The position numbers were made by a program, and so were the translations under genes. A stretch of DNA of 62,731 bases from the NCBI GenBank assembly GCA_002490705.1, contig DKUO01000011.1:1-62731 (forward strand), in the 5' to 3' direction. This document shows, piece by piece, positions 27,967 through 35,816 of this stretch; the first letter of the stretch is position 1; every line of letters starts with the position of its first letter. The notes beneath the pieces are model-generated. The model saw only the letters and a program-made list of their open reading frames with translations. It did not search any database and was not told the origin of the DNA. This DNA comes from Lachnospiraceae bacterium UBA7202 (GTDB taxonomy: Bacteria > Bacillota > Clostridia > Lachnospirales > Lachnospiraceae).

Positions 27967-28020
27967 ACGGCATACTATTCCTAATTACTTTTAATCGTGG
28001 AAGAAAGGATCGTATGCCGT
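27967..28020 (+). promoter_or_regulatory. Inverted repeat abutting the spoVAD start codon
   Basis: ACGGCATAC (27967-27975) and GTATGCCGT (28012-28020) are perfect 9-bp inverted repeats; the right arm touches the ATG at 28021 and the loop contains the AGAAAGGA ribosome site. It could be an mRNA hairpin affecting initiation or a repressor site. Confidence 0.45.
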
Positions 28021-29037
28021 ATGTTAGGAAAGCAGAGCATTCAGTTTGAAAAGAGACCGTACATTATAAGCAGCGCGTCCGTCGTCGGCAGCAAGGAAGC
28101 GCAGGGCCCTATGGGAGAGCTTTTTGATAAGGCCGGATACGACGATAAGTTTGGCGGAAAGACATGGGAGGAGGCGGAGAGCATTCTCCAAAAGGAGGCG
28201 TTAGAGATTGCGCTCTCCAAGGCGGAACTGACAAAACAGGATTTACAGATGGTGTTTGCGGGAGACCTGCTTGGACAGTCCATTGCCAGCAGTTTTGGCA
28301 TGGCGGGGTATCAGCTGCCCCATGTGGGTCTTTACGGCGCCTGTTCTACCTGCGGATTGTCTCTGACCGTGGGAAGCATGGCGGTTTCCGGCGGATTCGT
28401 GGAGAAGGCCGCCTGCATTACCTCTAGCCATTTTGCCAGCGCGGAGAAGGAATTCCGCTATCCGCTGGCTTACGGGAACCAGAGGCCCAAATCCGCCACA
28501 TGGACGGTGACGGGGAGCGGCGCGTTTGTTTTGTCTTCCAAGCCGGGGAAAAAGACGCGGGCAGTGATCGAGGGCGCTACGGTTGGAAAGATTGTGGACT
28601 ACGGGATCAAGGATTCTATGAATATGGGAGCCTGTATGGCCCCCGCCGCCGCGGACACAATCAGGCAGAATCTGGAGGACTTTGGCAGAGAGCCGAAGGA
28701 CTATGATAAGATTATCACCGGAGATCTGGGCGAGGTGGGACAAAGCCTTTTGTTTGACCTGCTTTCGGAGAAGCAGATCGACATCACCAGGCAGCACATG
28801 GACTGCGGCATCGAAATCTATGATGGCGAGAAACAGCACACGGATGCGGGCGGTTCCGGCTGCGGATGCAGCGCTGCGGTGCTTTCGGCCTATATTTTGA
28901 AAAAGATAGAGGAGGGGATTTGGAAGAGGGTGCTTTTTGTGCCTACGGGCGCCCTTCTCTCAAAGACCAGCTTTAACGAGGGGCAGACGATTCCGGGGGT
29001 TGCCCATGGGGTGGTGCTGGAATATTACGAGGGGTAG
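28021..29037 (+). CDS. spoVAD: Stage V sporulation protein AD
   Basis: SpoVAD, thiolase-fold component of the SpoVA channel that loads dipicolinic acid into spores. Recognised by the start LGKQSIQFEKRPYI, SAS-V-G-KE-GPMGELFD, FAGDLLGQ, YGACSTCGLSLTVGSMAVSGGF, SSHFASAEKEFRYPL, ATWTVTGSGAF, NMGACMAPAAADTI, GGSGCGCSAAVL and GVAHGVVLEY. From ATG 28021 the length is 338, the same as I recall for the Bacillus protein; the GTG at 27997 lacks a ribosome site. The other spoVA genes are not adjacent, which is unusual. Expected to be expressed in the forespore; no sigma-G promoter was assigned. Confidence 0.96.
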   Translation: MLGKQSIQFEKRPYIISSASVVGSKEAQGPMGELFDKAGYDDKFGGKTWEEAESILQKEALEIALSKAELTKQDLQMVFAGDLLGQSIASSFGMAGYQLPHVGLYGACSTCGLSLTVGSMAVSGGFVEKAACITSSHFASAEKEFRYPLAYGNQRPKSATWTVTGSGAFVLSSKPGKKTRAVIEGATVGKIVDYGIKDSMNMGACMAPAAADTIRQNLEDFGREPKDYDKIITGDLGEVGQSLLFDLLSEKQIDITRQHMDCGIEIYDGEKQHTDAGGSGCGCSAAVLSAYILKKIEEGIWKRVLFVPTGALLSKTSFNEGQTIPGVAHGVVLEYYEG

Positions 29038-29091
29038 TCCTGCACAAACGAAGAGATATGAAGTAAAAACGGAAACGATGGAGAATATACA

Positions 29092-30457
29092 ATGATTCCG
29101 CAAGAATTATTGAAACTGATTAGCAACGGTGAAAGCGTCACTGTAGAATTCAAAAAATCAAGAACCGAAGTCACGAAAGACGTTTACGAAACTGTCTGTG
29201 CGTTTTCTAATCGAAACGGCGGACATATCTTCCTCGGTATAAATGATGACGGTGAGATTCTTGGTATCGAAGAAGATAAGGTTGATAAAATTAAGAAGGA
29301 ATTTGTTACCTCCATCAATAACGGAAATAAGATGTATCCGCCGCTGTACCTTACGCCAATGGAGTATGAATCAAAGGGAAGGCATATCCTCTATATCCGT
29401 GTGCCTGTTTCACAGGATGTCAGTCGTTGCAATGGCCGTATCTTTGACAGAAATCACGACTCTGACATCGACATCACGCACCACTCTGATGAGGTATATC
29501 GACTTTATGCCCGCAAAAGTGGCAGTTACTATGTAAATAAGGTGTTTCCGGCATTTGATATTTCCGATCTGCGTTCAGATTTAATTGAACGTGCTAAGAT
29601 TATGACCCGCTCACGTGCAAAGGATCACCCTTGCCGCCATACTGCTTTTTGGTACAGATCAAATGATCATGTCCGTCCTGCCGCAGCACAAGACAGATGC
29701 TATTTTCCGGGTGTTTAATACTGACCGTTATGATGACAGGGATGTAGTTATTACGAACCTCATTGAAAGTTACGAAAGACTTATGACGTTTGGTAAAAAG
29801 CATTTAAACGATACCTTTCACCTGGATGGAATCCAAAGTGTTAGCGCAAGGGATAATATTTTACGTGAAATTGTTTCAAATCTGTTGGCGCACCGTGACT
29901 TTTCCAGCGGATATGTAGCAAAACTGATCATTGAAAAGGATCGTATTTATACAGAAAATGCCAATCTCTCCCATGGTGACGGGGCATTGAACCTCACCAC
30001 CTTTGAGCCTTTTCCTAAGAATCCACCGATATCAAAAGTATTCCGCGAAATCGGCCTGGCAGACGAACTTGGCTCTGGCATGAGAAATACTTATAAATAT
30101 ACTAAGATGTACTCTGGTGGTGAACCACAATTTGTAGAGGGAGATGTTTTTCACATCACGATTCCATTGACAGAGGTTGCGACTGCGACGGTGGGGCCAG
30201 ACGCTTATGTTATCACTGGTGGGGAGATAAATGGGGAGATAAATGGGGAGATAAATGGGGGGATAAATCTTTCCGAAACCGACCAAAAAGTATTGTCAGT
30301 AATCCGAAAGAATCCACATATAAAACGGCAGGAGTTAATTTTGTCTCTTGAGATTGGGAAAAGTACGCTCGATCGGTCATTGAAAAAGCTAAAAGAAATG
30401 GGAATACTTAAACGCATCGGTTCTAACAAAACTGGATATTGGAAATGCATACCCTGA
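29092..30457 (+). pseudogene. AlbA_2 (Schlafen-type) ATP-binding transcriptional regulator, broken by internal deletion
   Basis: Two frames make one protein. Frame A (29092-29718) holds the AlbA_2 domain (ESVTVEFKKSRTEVTKDVYETVCAFSNRNGGHIFLGI) and ends usefully near RSRAKDHP. Frame B (from 29615, GTG) resumes at ITLAAILLFGTDQMIMSVLP and runs through the GHKL-like part (REIVSNLLAHRDF, GLADELGSGMRN), a repeat linker and a C-terminal winged helix. About 25 codons usual between these parts in the family are missing and the frame shifts. The joint lies in AAGGATCACCCT, which can be read as KDHP in one frame or (G)ITL in the other. Frame B may still be translated as a 280-residue fragment. Confidence 0.8.
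30221..30268 (+). repeat. Four tandem 12-bp repeats
   Basis: GGGGAGATAAAT three times and GGGGGGATAAAT once, in phase with frame B of the broken regulator and encoding the GEIN linker between ATPase part and winged helix. Slippage would change the linker by four residues without shifting frame. Confidence 0.9.
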
Positions 30458-30473
30458 CAAGAGGTATTGAAAT

Positions 30474-30517
30474 AGACGGTGAATCGTTTCGAAAAAAACG
30501 GTCACCGTCTTTTTTTT
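30474..30517 (+). terminator. Rho-independent terminator after the broken regulator
   Basis: AGACGGTGA (30474-30482) pairs with TCACCGTCT (30502-30510), followed by seven further T. It separates this gene from the convergent XRE gene. Confidence 0.75.
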
Positions 30518-30537
30518 GTGCTTTCTTTGAGCAGTTG

Positions 30538-30768
30538 TCATTCATGAAAATCCAGTAGTTTTTTTGCGGGTACATTCAGTGCTTCGGCAATATCTAACAA
30601 AGTGTCAAGAGAAACGGCGGTAGGCATGTTGGGAGCTTTGATATTACTGATATGTGTGCGGCTTAATCCGATCAGTTCAGCCAGTTGGAGCTGACTGATT
30701 CCCTTCAATTTTCGATAATAGGAAATATTTAGCCCTATCATTTTATATTCCTGTTCGTGTTTTGGCAT
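30538..30768 (-). CDS. XRE-family helix-turn-helix repressor
   Basis: 76 residues, nearly all one HTH_3 domain: IGLNISYYRKLKGISQLQLAELIGLSRTHISNIK is the helix-turn-helix, followed by LLDIAEALNVPAKKLLDF. Start at ATG 30768 with AAAGAGGTAAGAG just upstream; longer upstream codons in the frame are hydrophobic noise across the promoter. Divergent from the TnpB-like gene, with shared TTTGCA half-sites between them, so it probably represses that gene and itself. Confidence 0.9.
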   Translation of the reverse strand: MPKHEQEYKMIGLNISYYRKLKGISQLQLAELIGLSRTHISNIKAPNMPTAVSLDTLLDIAEALNVPAKKLLDFHE

Positions 30769-30826
30769 TCTCTTACCTCTTTTTGTATATGATATCAAGT
30801 TCATATTATGATAAAAACAAATAGAT

Positions 30827-30864
30827 AGTTTGCAGTTGCAAATATACAGTTTGCATGATATAAT
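30827..30864 (+). promoter_or_regulatory. Promoter of the TnpB-like gene with overlapping TTTGCA operator
   Basis: TTGCAA (30836-30841), 17-bp spacer and extended TGA-TATAAT (-10 at 30859-30864). TTTGCA (30829-30834), TGCAAA (30837-30842) and TTTGCA (30850-30855) form an inverted pair plus a third site covering the -35 box and spacer, a repressor-like layout. The divergent XRE protein is the obvious candidate ligand. Confidence 0.6.
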
Positions 30865-30916
30865 GACAAAGATCAAAAATAGCGAAAAGGGAAGCTTTTT
30901 TCTTTTAAATTGGCAA

Positions 30917-32335
30917 ATGGGAAAAAAGAAAACAGCGGCACAACCGCAGACGGGCGGCAAAAAAATCTGCAAGGCAATCCATCAATACAGCAACGGGAAA
31001 ATAGGCCGGGAGGATATGGACCGGCTTCTGGACATTGCCCAGAGCTGCAAGGTTGTGTGCAATTACGTTTATCAGAAGTACGGCGGTATTAGGAGCATCG
31101 ACAAGATTTATCCCGGTTATACCGTGCAGAATGAAATGACGGCAAGCGGACTGCGGGAAAAACTGAATCTTCCGACGGTATATTTTTATCCGGCCGTTTT
31201 TAATGCGGTGCGGGAGATTAAGACCCAGTGGGCGCATGTGAAAAGAAACATTTACGCGGCCATCAATGAGAATGAGAAATTCACGCCGGAGGATAAGCAT
31301 TATCTGAGGTTTGCGGTAAAAATAGACGGGTGCTTTGTCAATATTCTGAACGGGAAGCCGGTTTTGATTCCAGGGGAGATGATGCCAAAGTATGAGAGCA
31401 TTGTTTCCGACTTGCAGGGCGATCAAAGCGAATGCGTGAAAAGTTTAAACAGATACCTTTGCAGACAGGTCAGGAAAAAGCTTCGCAAGATACATACCGA
31501 GAAATTCCTGTATTTTTCCGTGTGGGAAAAGGGCTATCGCTATGGAAAATCAAAGAATGCGGAAGGCCGGGAATGTCATGGCATTTTTTTGACGACAAAG
31601 GAGCGCAGGAAACGGATCTTTATACCGCTCACGGATACGAACCAGTACAGCGGCGTGCTTGATATCAAATTAAAACCGGAAAAAAACAGCGTTGAGATTA
31701 TTGCTTCCGTATTTACGGGGATCAGGACGCATGAAGACTATACAAACGAAATCGGAATATCGTTGGGATTATGGGATATGATCACCACAAGCACCGGCCA
31801 TGTCTATGGCGGTGAATTCGGAAAAATGCAGAAGGCGCTCTACGATTACAGCGTCAATGAACGGCGTATATACGGGAGAGAAAACAGCGACGCTCCGAGA
31901 AAAAAATATAGTATCCGCAGGGAAAAGATGGAGGAAGCGCTTAAAAATTACATTAACCGGGAAATCAACAGGATGTTTGCAGAGGAGAAGACGGAAAAAA
32001 TATACATGGCAAAGCTGCCCCAGAATCCCGGAGGCAGAGCGGAGGCAGGACAATATCTGCTCCGGGTGTGGAAAAAGGGATATGTGACGGAACGGCTCAA
32101 GTGGAAATGCAGACAGAATGCTATTGAATTCATAGAGGTACTGGGGAAAAGCCTGAGCGTGGAATGCAGCGTGTGCGGTGCGGTATGCGAGACACAGTCA
32201 CAAAGCGGATATGAAGATTTTAAATGCCCAAACTGCGGCTATGAAGAGGACAGGAAAGTAAACGCTGCGAGAAATGCAATAAACAGGGGAAAGACAGGAA
32301 GACAGCTTAATAAGGTGTTTCCGGCAGAATCATGA
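30917..32335 (+). CDS. Nuclease-dead TnpB-like (IS605 OrfB family) protein
   Basis: 472 residues from ATG 30917; upstream in-frame codons overlap the promoter. The C-terminal half has the TnpB/Cas12 RuvC and zinc-ribbon layout: IGISLGLWDMITTSTG (RuvC-I), IYMAKLPQNPG (RuvC-II), CSVCG-(16)-CPNCG zinc ribbon and YEEDRKVNAARNAINRG (RuvC-III). In active TnpB these read GIDLG, IxxEDL and DRD(I/V)NAA. Here Asp is Ser282 (31760), Glu is Ala365 (32009) and Asp is Lys447 (32255), so all three catalytic acids are gone while fold, zinc cysteines and basic residues remain. No TnpA or transposon ends seen. Such proteins fit RNA-guided DNA-binding repressors (TldR-like). Divergent XRE gene upstream; a structured non-coding stretch follows, then the glycan operon. 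No good ribosome site was found. Confidence 0.8.
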   Translation: MGKKKTAAQPQTGGKKICKAIHQYSNGKIGREDMDRLLDIAQSCKVVCNYVYQKYGGIRSIDKIYPGYTVQNEMTASGLREKLNLPTVYFYPAVFNAVREIKTQWAHVKRNIYAAINENEKFTPEDKHYLRFAVKIDGCFVNILNGKPVLIPGEMMPKYESIVSDLQGDQSECVKSLNRYLCRQVRKKLRKIHTEKFLYFSVWEKGYRYGKSKNAEGRECHGIFLTTKERRKRIFIPLTDTNQYSGVLDIKLKPEKNSVEIIASVFTGIRTHEDYTNEIGISLGLWDMITTSTGHVYGGEFGKMQKALYDYSVNERRIYGRENSDAPRKKYSIRREKMEEALKNYINREINRMFAEEKTEKIYMAKLPQNPGGRAEAGQYLLRVWKKGYVTERLKWKCRQNAIEFIEVLGKSLSVECSVCGAVCETQSQSGYEDFKCPNCGYEEDRKVNAARNAINRGKTGRQLNKVFPAES

Positions 32336-32690
32336 TAAATGGTCAAATGACCAGGTCTGGCAGATGAGCCCACCTAAAAAGGGGTTTTACTGCGGCGTCA
32401 GGCTGCGGACTGCAAAGGCAGGGTCTTGATATAAAAACGACAAACGGCGTTAGAATACAGATCCGCGGTGCGCTGCACCCGGTATGGAATTAGGTACGCC
32501 GGCGCTTTTGTGAACTCAGAAATTTTTCTTTAGGGAAGATGTGCTGAGAGGTAGCAGGGCGCAAAGTGGAGGCAGGGCTTTTGGTCTTGCGCGACAAGAT
32601 CAAAAGACTTGGTTCCACACCATCCGGAGGGATGGCTAAGGTGCCTTATAAACTTTTTTGAAAGAAAAAGGGACGGCGGGATTTTTTATT
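32336..32690 (+). ncRNA. Putative structured RNA (guide RNA of the TnpB-like protein or operon leader)
   Basis: 355 bases without a gene but with well-formed hairpins: GGTGC-gct-GCACC (32467-32479); CTCAG/CTGAG (32515-32519 with 32544-32548); TTTTGGTCTTG/CAAGATCAAAA (32579-32589 with 32595-32605); CCATCC-GGAG-GGATGG (32620-32635), closed further by CAC/GTG and GG/CC. A promoter-like TTGATA (32426-32431), 19-bp spacer, TAGAAT (32451-32456) precedes most of them. Position directly 3' of a TnpB-like gene is where omega/guide RNAs are made; position directly 5' of an 18-kb operon is where antitermination leaders sit. No known riboswitch class recognised. Confidence 0.4.
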
Positions 32691-34046
32691 ATGAAAAAAA
32701 AGACAATATTATCCATCATGGACTCTCTGGAAAAAATAAATGATTCTGTCATAAGAAACCTGGACAGCGGTGTACAGGTGTCTATGGAGACATTGGTGGA
32801 CTGTCAGGATTCCGCTATTGCCGTGGGTAGTGAAATTGAACAGCAATATGGCGCTGCCGGAGAAGAAGCCGTACATTTATTAGAGGTTTACTGCGAAAAT
32901 TTATATCAAATGAGTAGTAAATCGGAAGATTTCGTTTCCTGTAGAAAACTCGGGAAAAAGGTGCAGAAGCAGTTAGTACAGATTAAGAATCATATAAAAT
33001 ATGATCTGCCCGACGACAAAAAGGAAGTCGTGTTTCTTCCTTACAAGGCAAGCATGTGGGATTCTCTGGAAAGCGTGTGGAGGGCGGCGGACGCCGATCC
33101 TGACTGCGATGCTTTTGTGATCCCGATTCCTTACTTTGATAAAAATCCGGACGGGAGCTTTCGCGAAGAACATTATGAAGGGGATTTGTACCCGAAGGAT
33201 GTACCGGTTACCCGCTACGACGAATACGATCTGGAAGCCCGACACCCGGATATCATTTATATTCACAATCCCTATGATGAGTGCAACCACGTGACCAGTG
33301 TGCACCCCCATTTCTATTCTAAAAATCTGAGAAACTTTACGGATAAATTGGTATACATTCCCTATTTCATTCTGGGGGAGATCGAGCCGGACAATCAGGC
33401 GGCCATCGACGGCATGAAGCATTTCTGCTTCACACCTGGGACGATCTATGCCGATCAGGTGGTCGTTCAGTCGGAAAATATGCGCCAGATCTATATCAAT
33501 GAATACATGAAAGCCGCGAAAGAGATGGGACTACCCGGCGAGCATGTGGACAGGAAGTTCTTGGAAAAGAAGTTCCTTGGGACGGGATCGCCGAAGATTG
33601 ACAAAGTGTTGAATACAAAGAAAGAGGATCTGGAAATTCCGGCGGAGTGGCTGAGAATTATTGAGAAGCCGGACGGGAGTTGGAAGAAGATTGTTTTCTA
33701 CAATACCAGTGTGAGTGCGCTTCTGCAAAACGATGAAAAGATGCTTCGGAAGATGGAGTCGGTGTTTGGGATATTCAAGGAAAACAAAGACGAAGTGGCG
33801 TTACTGTGGCGGCCGCACCCGCTGATTCAGGCGACGATCGAGAGTATGAGGCCGCAGCTGTGGGAAGATTATCAGAAGATTAGGAACAGATATATAGAAG
33901 AGAGCTGGGGGATTTATGACGACAGCGCGGATCTGGATCGGGCGGTGGTGTTAAGTGATGCGTATTATGGGGATGGGAGCAGTGTGGTGGAATTGTGCCT
34001 GACGTTGAAAATGCCGACAATGCTACAGAATTTGGAAGTTCTATAG
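32691..34046 (+). CDS. CDP-glycerol glycerophosphotransferase-like protein
   Basis: 451 residues from ATG 32691; the in-frame TTG at 32658 has no ribosome site. The N-terminal ~95 residues are helical; the rest looks like a GT-B type transferase: KKEVVFLPYKASMWDSLESVWRAA, HPDIIYIHNPYDECN, then VVFYNTSVSALLQ and ALLWRPHPLI near the C-terminus, with SDAYYGDGSSVVELCL as the end motif. The WRPHPL and YGD-SS elements recall the teichoic-acid polymerase TagF/TagB group. First gene of the long co-directional glycan operon, more GC-rich than the next genes. Donor and acceptor unknown. Confidence 0.55.
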   Translation: MKKKTILSIMDSLEKINDSVIRNLDSGVQVSMETLVDCQDSAIAVGSEIEQQYGAAGEEAVHLLEVYCENLYQMSSKSEDFVSCRKLGKKVQKQLVQIKNHIKYDLPDDKKEVVFLPYKASMWDSLESVWRAADADPDCDAFVIPIPYFDKNPDGSFREEHYEGDLYPKDVPVTRYDEYDLEARHPDIIYIHNPYDECNHVTSVHPHFYSKNLRNFTDKLVYIPYFILGEIEPDNQAAIDGMKHFCFTPGTIYADQVVVQSENMRQIYINEYMKAAKEMGLPGEHVDRKFLEKKFLGTGSPKIDKVLNTKKEDLEIPAEWLRIIEKPDGSWKKIVFYNTSVSALLQNDEKMLRKMESVFGIFKENKDEVALLWRPHPLIQATIESMRPQLWEDYQKIRNRYIEESWGIYDDSADLDRAVVLSDAYYGDGSSVVELCLTLKMPTMLQNLEVL

Positions 34047-34107
34047 TCGTGGTAGCATAATGAAATGTTTGCATTAAAACAGAAGATTAAAAGAGGTTAT
34101 TAATGGT

Positions 34108-35142
34108 ATGCAATTATATATTAAGGAACAAAATACAATACTTGAAGCAATGGAAATGTTGGAAAAAAATAATAAAAAAGTATTGTTCGTATTGGATCAG
34201 AATATTCTTCGAGCCGCGGTAACAGACGGTGATATACGAAGATGGTTAATGAGAGGCGGTGAGGTGAAGGCTCAGGTAAAGCAGGTGGCTAATTACCAGC
34301 CAAAATATCTGCATGAGGGACAGGCACATCAAGCAGAATCTCTTATGAAAGAATATGGAATAGAAGCTGTTCCGATTGTTGATGAAGATCTCGTAATCAA
34401 AGATATTATATTCTTGGATGATTCGGAATATAAAAGAGAAAAGTTTGCAAAGGATATTTCGGTAGTCATAATGGCGGGAGGATTGGGAAGTCGACTTTCT
34501 CCCTACACTAATATTTTGCCTAAACCGTTGATACCTATCGGAGATTACCCAATCGCGGAACACATCATCAACAGATTCCATTCATATGGCTGTAATCAGT
34601 TTTATATGATCGTAAATTATAAGAGGAACATGATAAAGGCATACTTTGATGAATTAAAGAAAGATTATCAGCTTGAATTTATCGCAGAGGAGAAAGCGCT
34701 TGGGACAGGCGGGGGAATCAGTCTTTTGCGAGGGAAGATTAAGGAGACATTTGTTCTGACAAATTGCGATATAGTCATTGATGATGACCTGACAAAAGCA
34801 TATCGGCAGCATATAGAATCTAATAATGTTATCACTATGGTGTGTTCGCTGAAAAACTTTACAATTCCATACGGTGTTGTGAATATTGGGAAAGATGGAA
34901 TCATCGAATCCATGCAGGAGAAACCCAATATGTCTTTTTTTACCAATACCGGATGTTATTTTGTGGAGCCTGATGTGATAGAAGATTTGGCATATAATGA
35001 ACCAGTTGATTTTCCGTCAATCATTGAAAGATACATGGATGAAAAGAAAAAAGTAGGCATCTATCCGATTAGTGAAGATGCGTGGTTGGATATGGGTCAG
35101 TTTGACGAATTGGAGAGGATGAAGGAAAGACTTGGACATTGA
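34108..35142 (+). CDS. CBS-domain sugar-phosphate nucleotidyltransferase (PtmE-like)
   Basis: 344 residues: two CBS motifs (1-~115; DGDIRRWLMRGG, YGIEAVPIVDED) followed by a nucleotidyltransferase domain with the signature VVIMAGGLGSRLSPYTNILPKPLIPIG, acidic TNCDIV and EKALGTGGG. The same fusion is found in PtmE, which makes GDP-glucosamine for legionaminic acid in Campylobacter. Together with NeuB/NeuC/NeuA homologues downstream this supports a GDP-sugar route. Start of the AT-rich part of the operon. The CBS pair may give nucleotide feedback. Confidence 0.85.
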   Translation: MQLYIKEQNTILEAMEMLEKNNKKVLFVLDQNILRAAVTDGDIRRWLMRGGEVKAQVKQVANYQPKYLHEGQAHQAESLMKEYGIEAVPIVDEDLVIKDIIFLDDSEYKREKFAKDISVVIMAGGLGSRLSPYTNILPKPLIPIGDYPIAEHIINRFHSYGCNQFYMIVNYKRNMIKAYFDELKKDYQLEFIAEEKALGTGGGISLLRGKIKETFVLTNCDIVIDDDLTKAYRQHIESNNVITMVCSLKNFTIPYGVVNIGKDGIIESMQEKPNMSFFTNTGCYFVEPDVIEDLAYNEPVDFPSIIERYMDEKKKVGIYPISEDAWLDMGQFDELERMKERLGH

Positions 35143-35143
35143 G

Positions 35144-35794
35144 ATGGAAGATATTATTTTGTTGGGGACAGGCGGACATGCGCACAGTGTAGTAGACAGT
35201 ATTGAGCAGGCAGGTAAATATCGTATTATCGGATTCCTCGACAAAAAAGAAATGCAAGGAAGCGCATACAGGAATTATCCTGTTTTGGGTGTGGACGCAG
35301 ATATGAGGAGATATTTTGAAAAGGGAGTAAGAAATGCCTTTGTGACAGTTGGATTTATGGGACAGGGTGATGTGCGGGAACAATTGTTTAAGCAACTAAA
35401 AGATGTTGGATACTCCTTGCCAAATATTATAGATGACACAGCGGCCGTATCTGATCATGCAGAACTTGGTGAAGGCATTTTTGTTGGCAAGAAAGCAGTT
35501 ATCAATGCGGGTGCAGAGATAGGAGATATGTGTATTGTAAATACGGGAACTATTATTGAACATGATTGTATCGTGAATGACTTTTCTCATATATCGGTTG
35601 GAAGCGTGCTCTGTGGAAATGTGCAGATTGGACAGACAGCTTTTGTGGGAGCGAATGCAACCGTGATTCAAGGAATCCATATTGGAAATAAGTGTGTGAT
35701 AGGGGCAGGTATTACCGTGAGAAAGAATGTGGAGGATTCATGTATGGTTAAAAATGAAAAGACGGTGAAAATTTTAGGGGGGGGGCTAAAATAA
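35144..35794 (+). CDS. NeuD/LegH-type sugar O- or N-acetyltransferase
   Basis: 216 residues. N-terminal Rossmann-like pyridine-binding half (IILLGTGGHAHSVVDSI) and a left-handed beta-helix of hexapeptide repeats (IVNTGTIIEHDCIVND, VGSVLCGNVQIG, VGANATVIQGIHIGNKCVIGAGITV) with the catalytic His in EHD. Family acetylates sialic or legionaminic acid precursors. ATG 35144 gives the usual N-terminus; TTG 35132, inside the previous gene, is an alternative start. Confidence 0.9.
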   Translation: MEDIILLGTGGHAHSVVDSIEQAGKYRIIGFLDKKEMQGSAYRNYPVLGVDADMRRYFEKGVRNAFVTVGFMGQGDVREQLFKQLKDVGYSLPNIIDDTAAVSDHAELGEGIFVGKKAVINAGAEIGDMCIVNTGTIIEHDCIVNDFSHISVGSVLCGNVQIGQTAFVGANATVIQGIHIGNKCVIGAGITVRKNVEDSCMVKNEKTVKILGGGLK

Positions 35795-35816
35795 CTTTTT
35801 CCACGAGGTGCGCTGC

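Noticed and set aside
28243..28839. 198-codon minus-strand reading frame
   Set aside because: Opposite spoVAD, which is certain.
30221..30268. Short regularly spaced repeats as a CRISPR array
   Set aside because: Units are 12 bp, contiguous without spacers, and lie in a coding frame.
32540..32580. TPP riboswitch (CTGAGA) or c-di-GMP-I riboswitch (GGTAGC, CGCAAAG) resemblance in the structured segment
   Set aside because: Only short words match; the remaining conserved core of either riboswitch is absent.
30830..32690. Complete IS605/IS1341 insertion sequence
   Set aside because: No TnpA gene, no convincing end hairpins or target-site context, and the catalytic residues are lost; treated as a domesticated gene.
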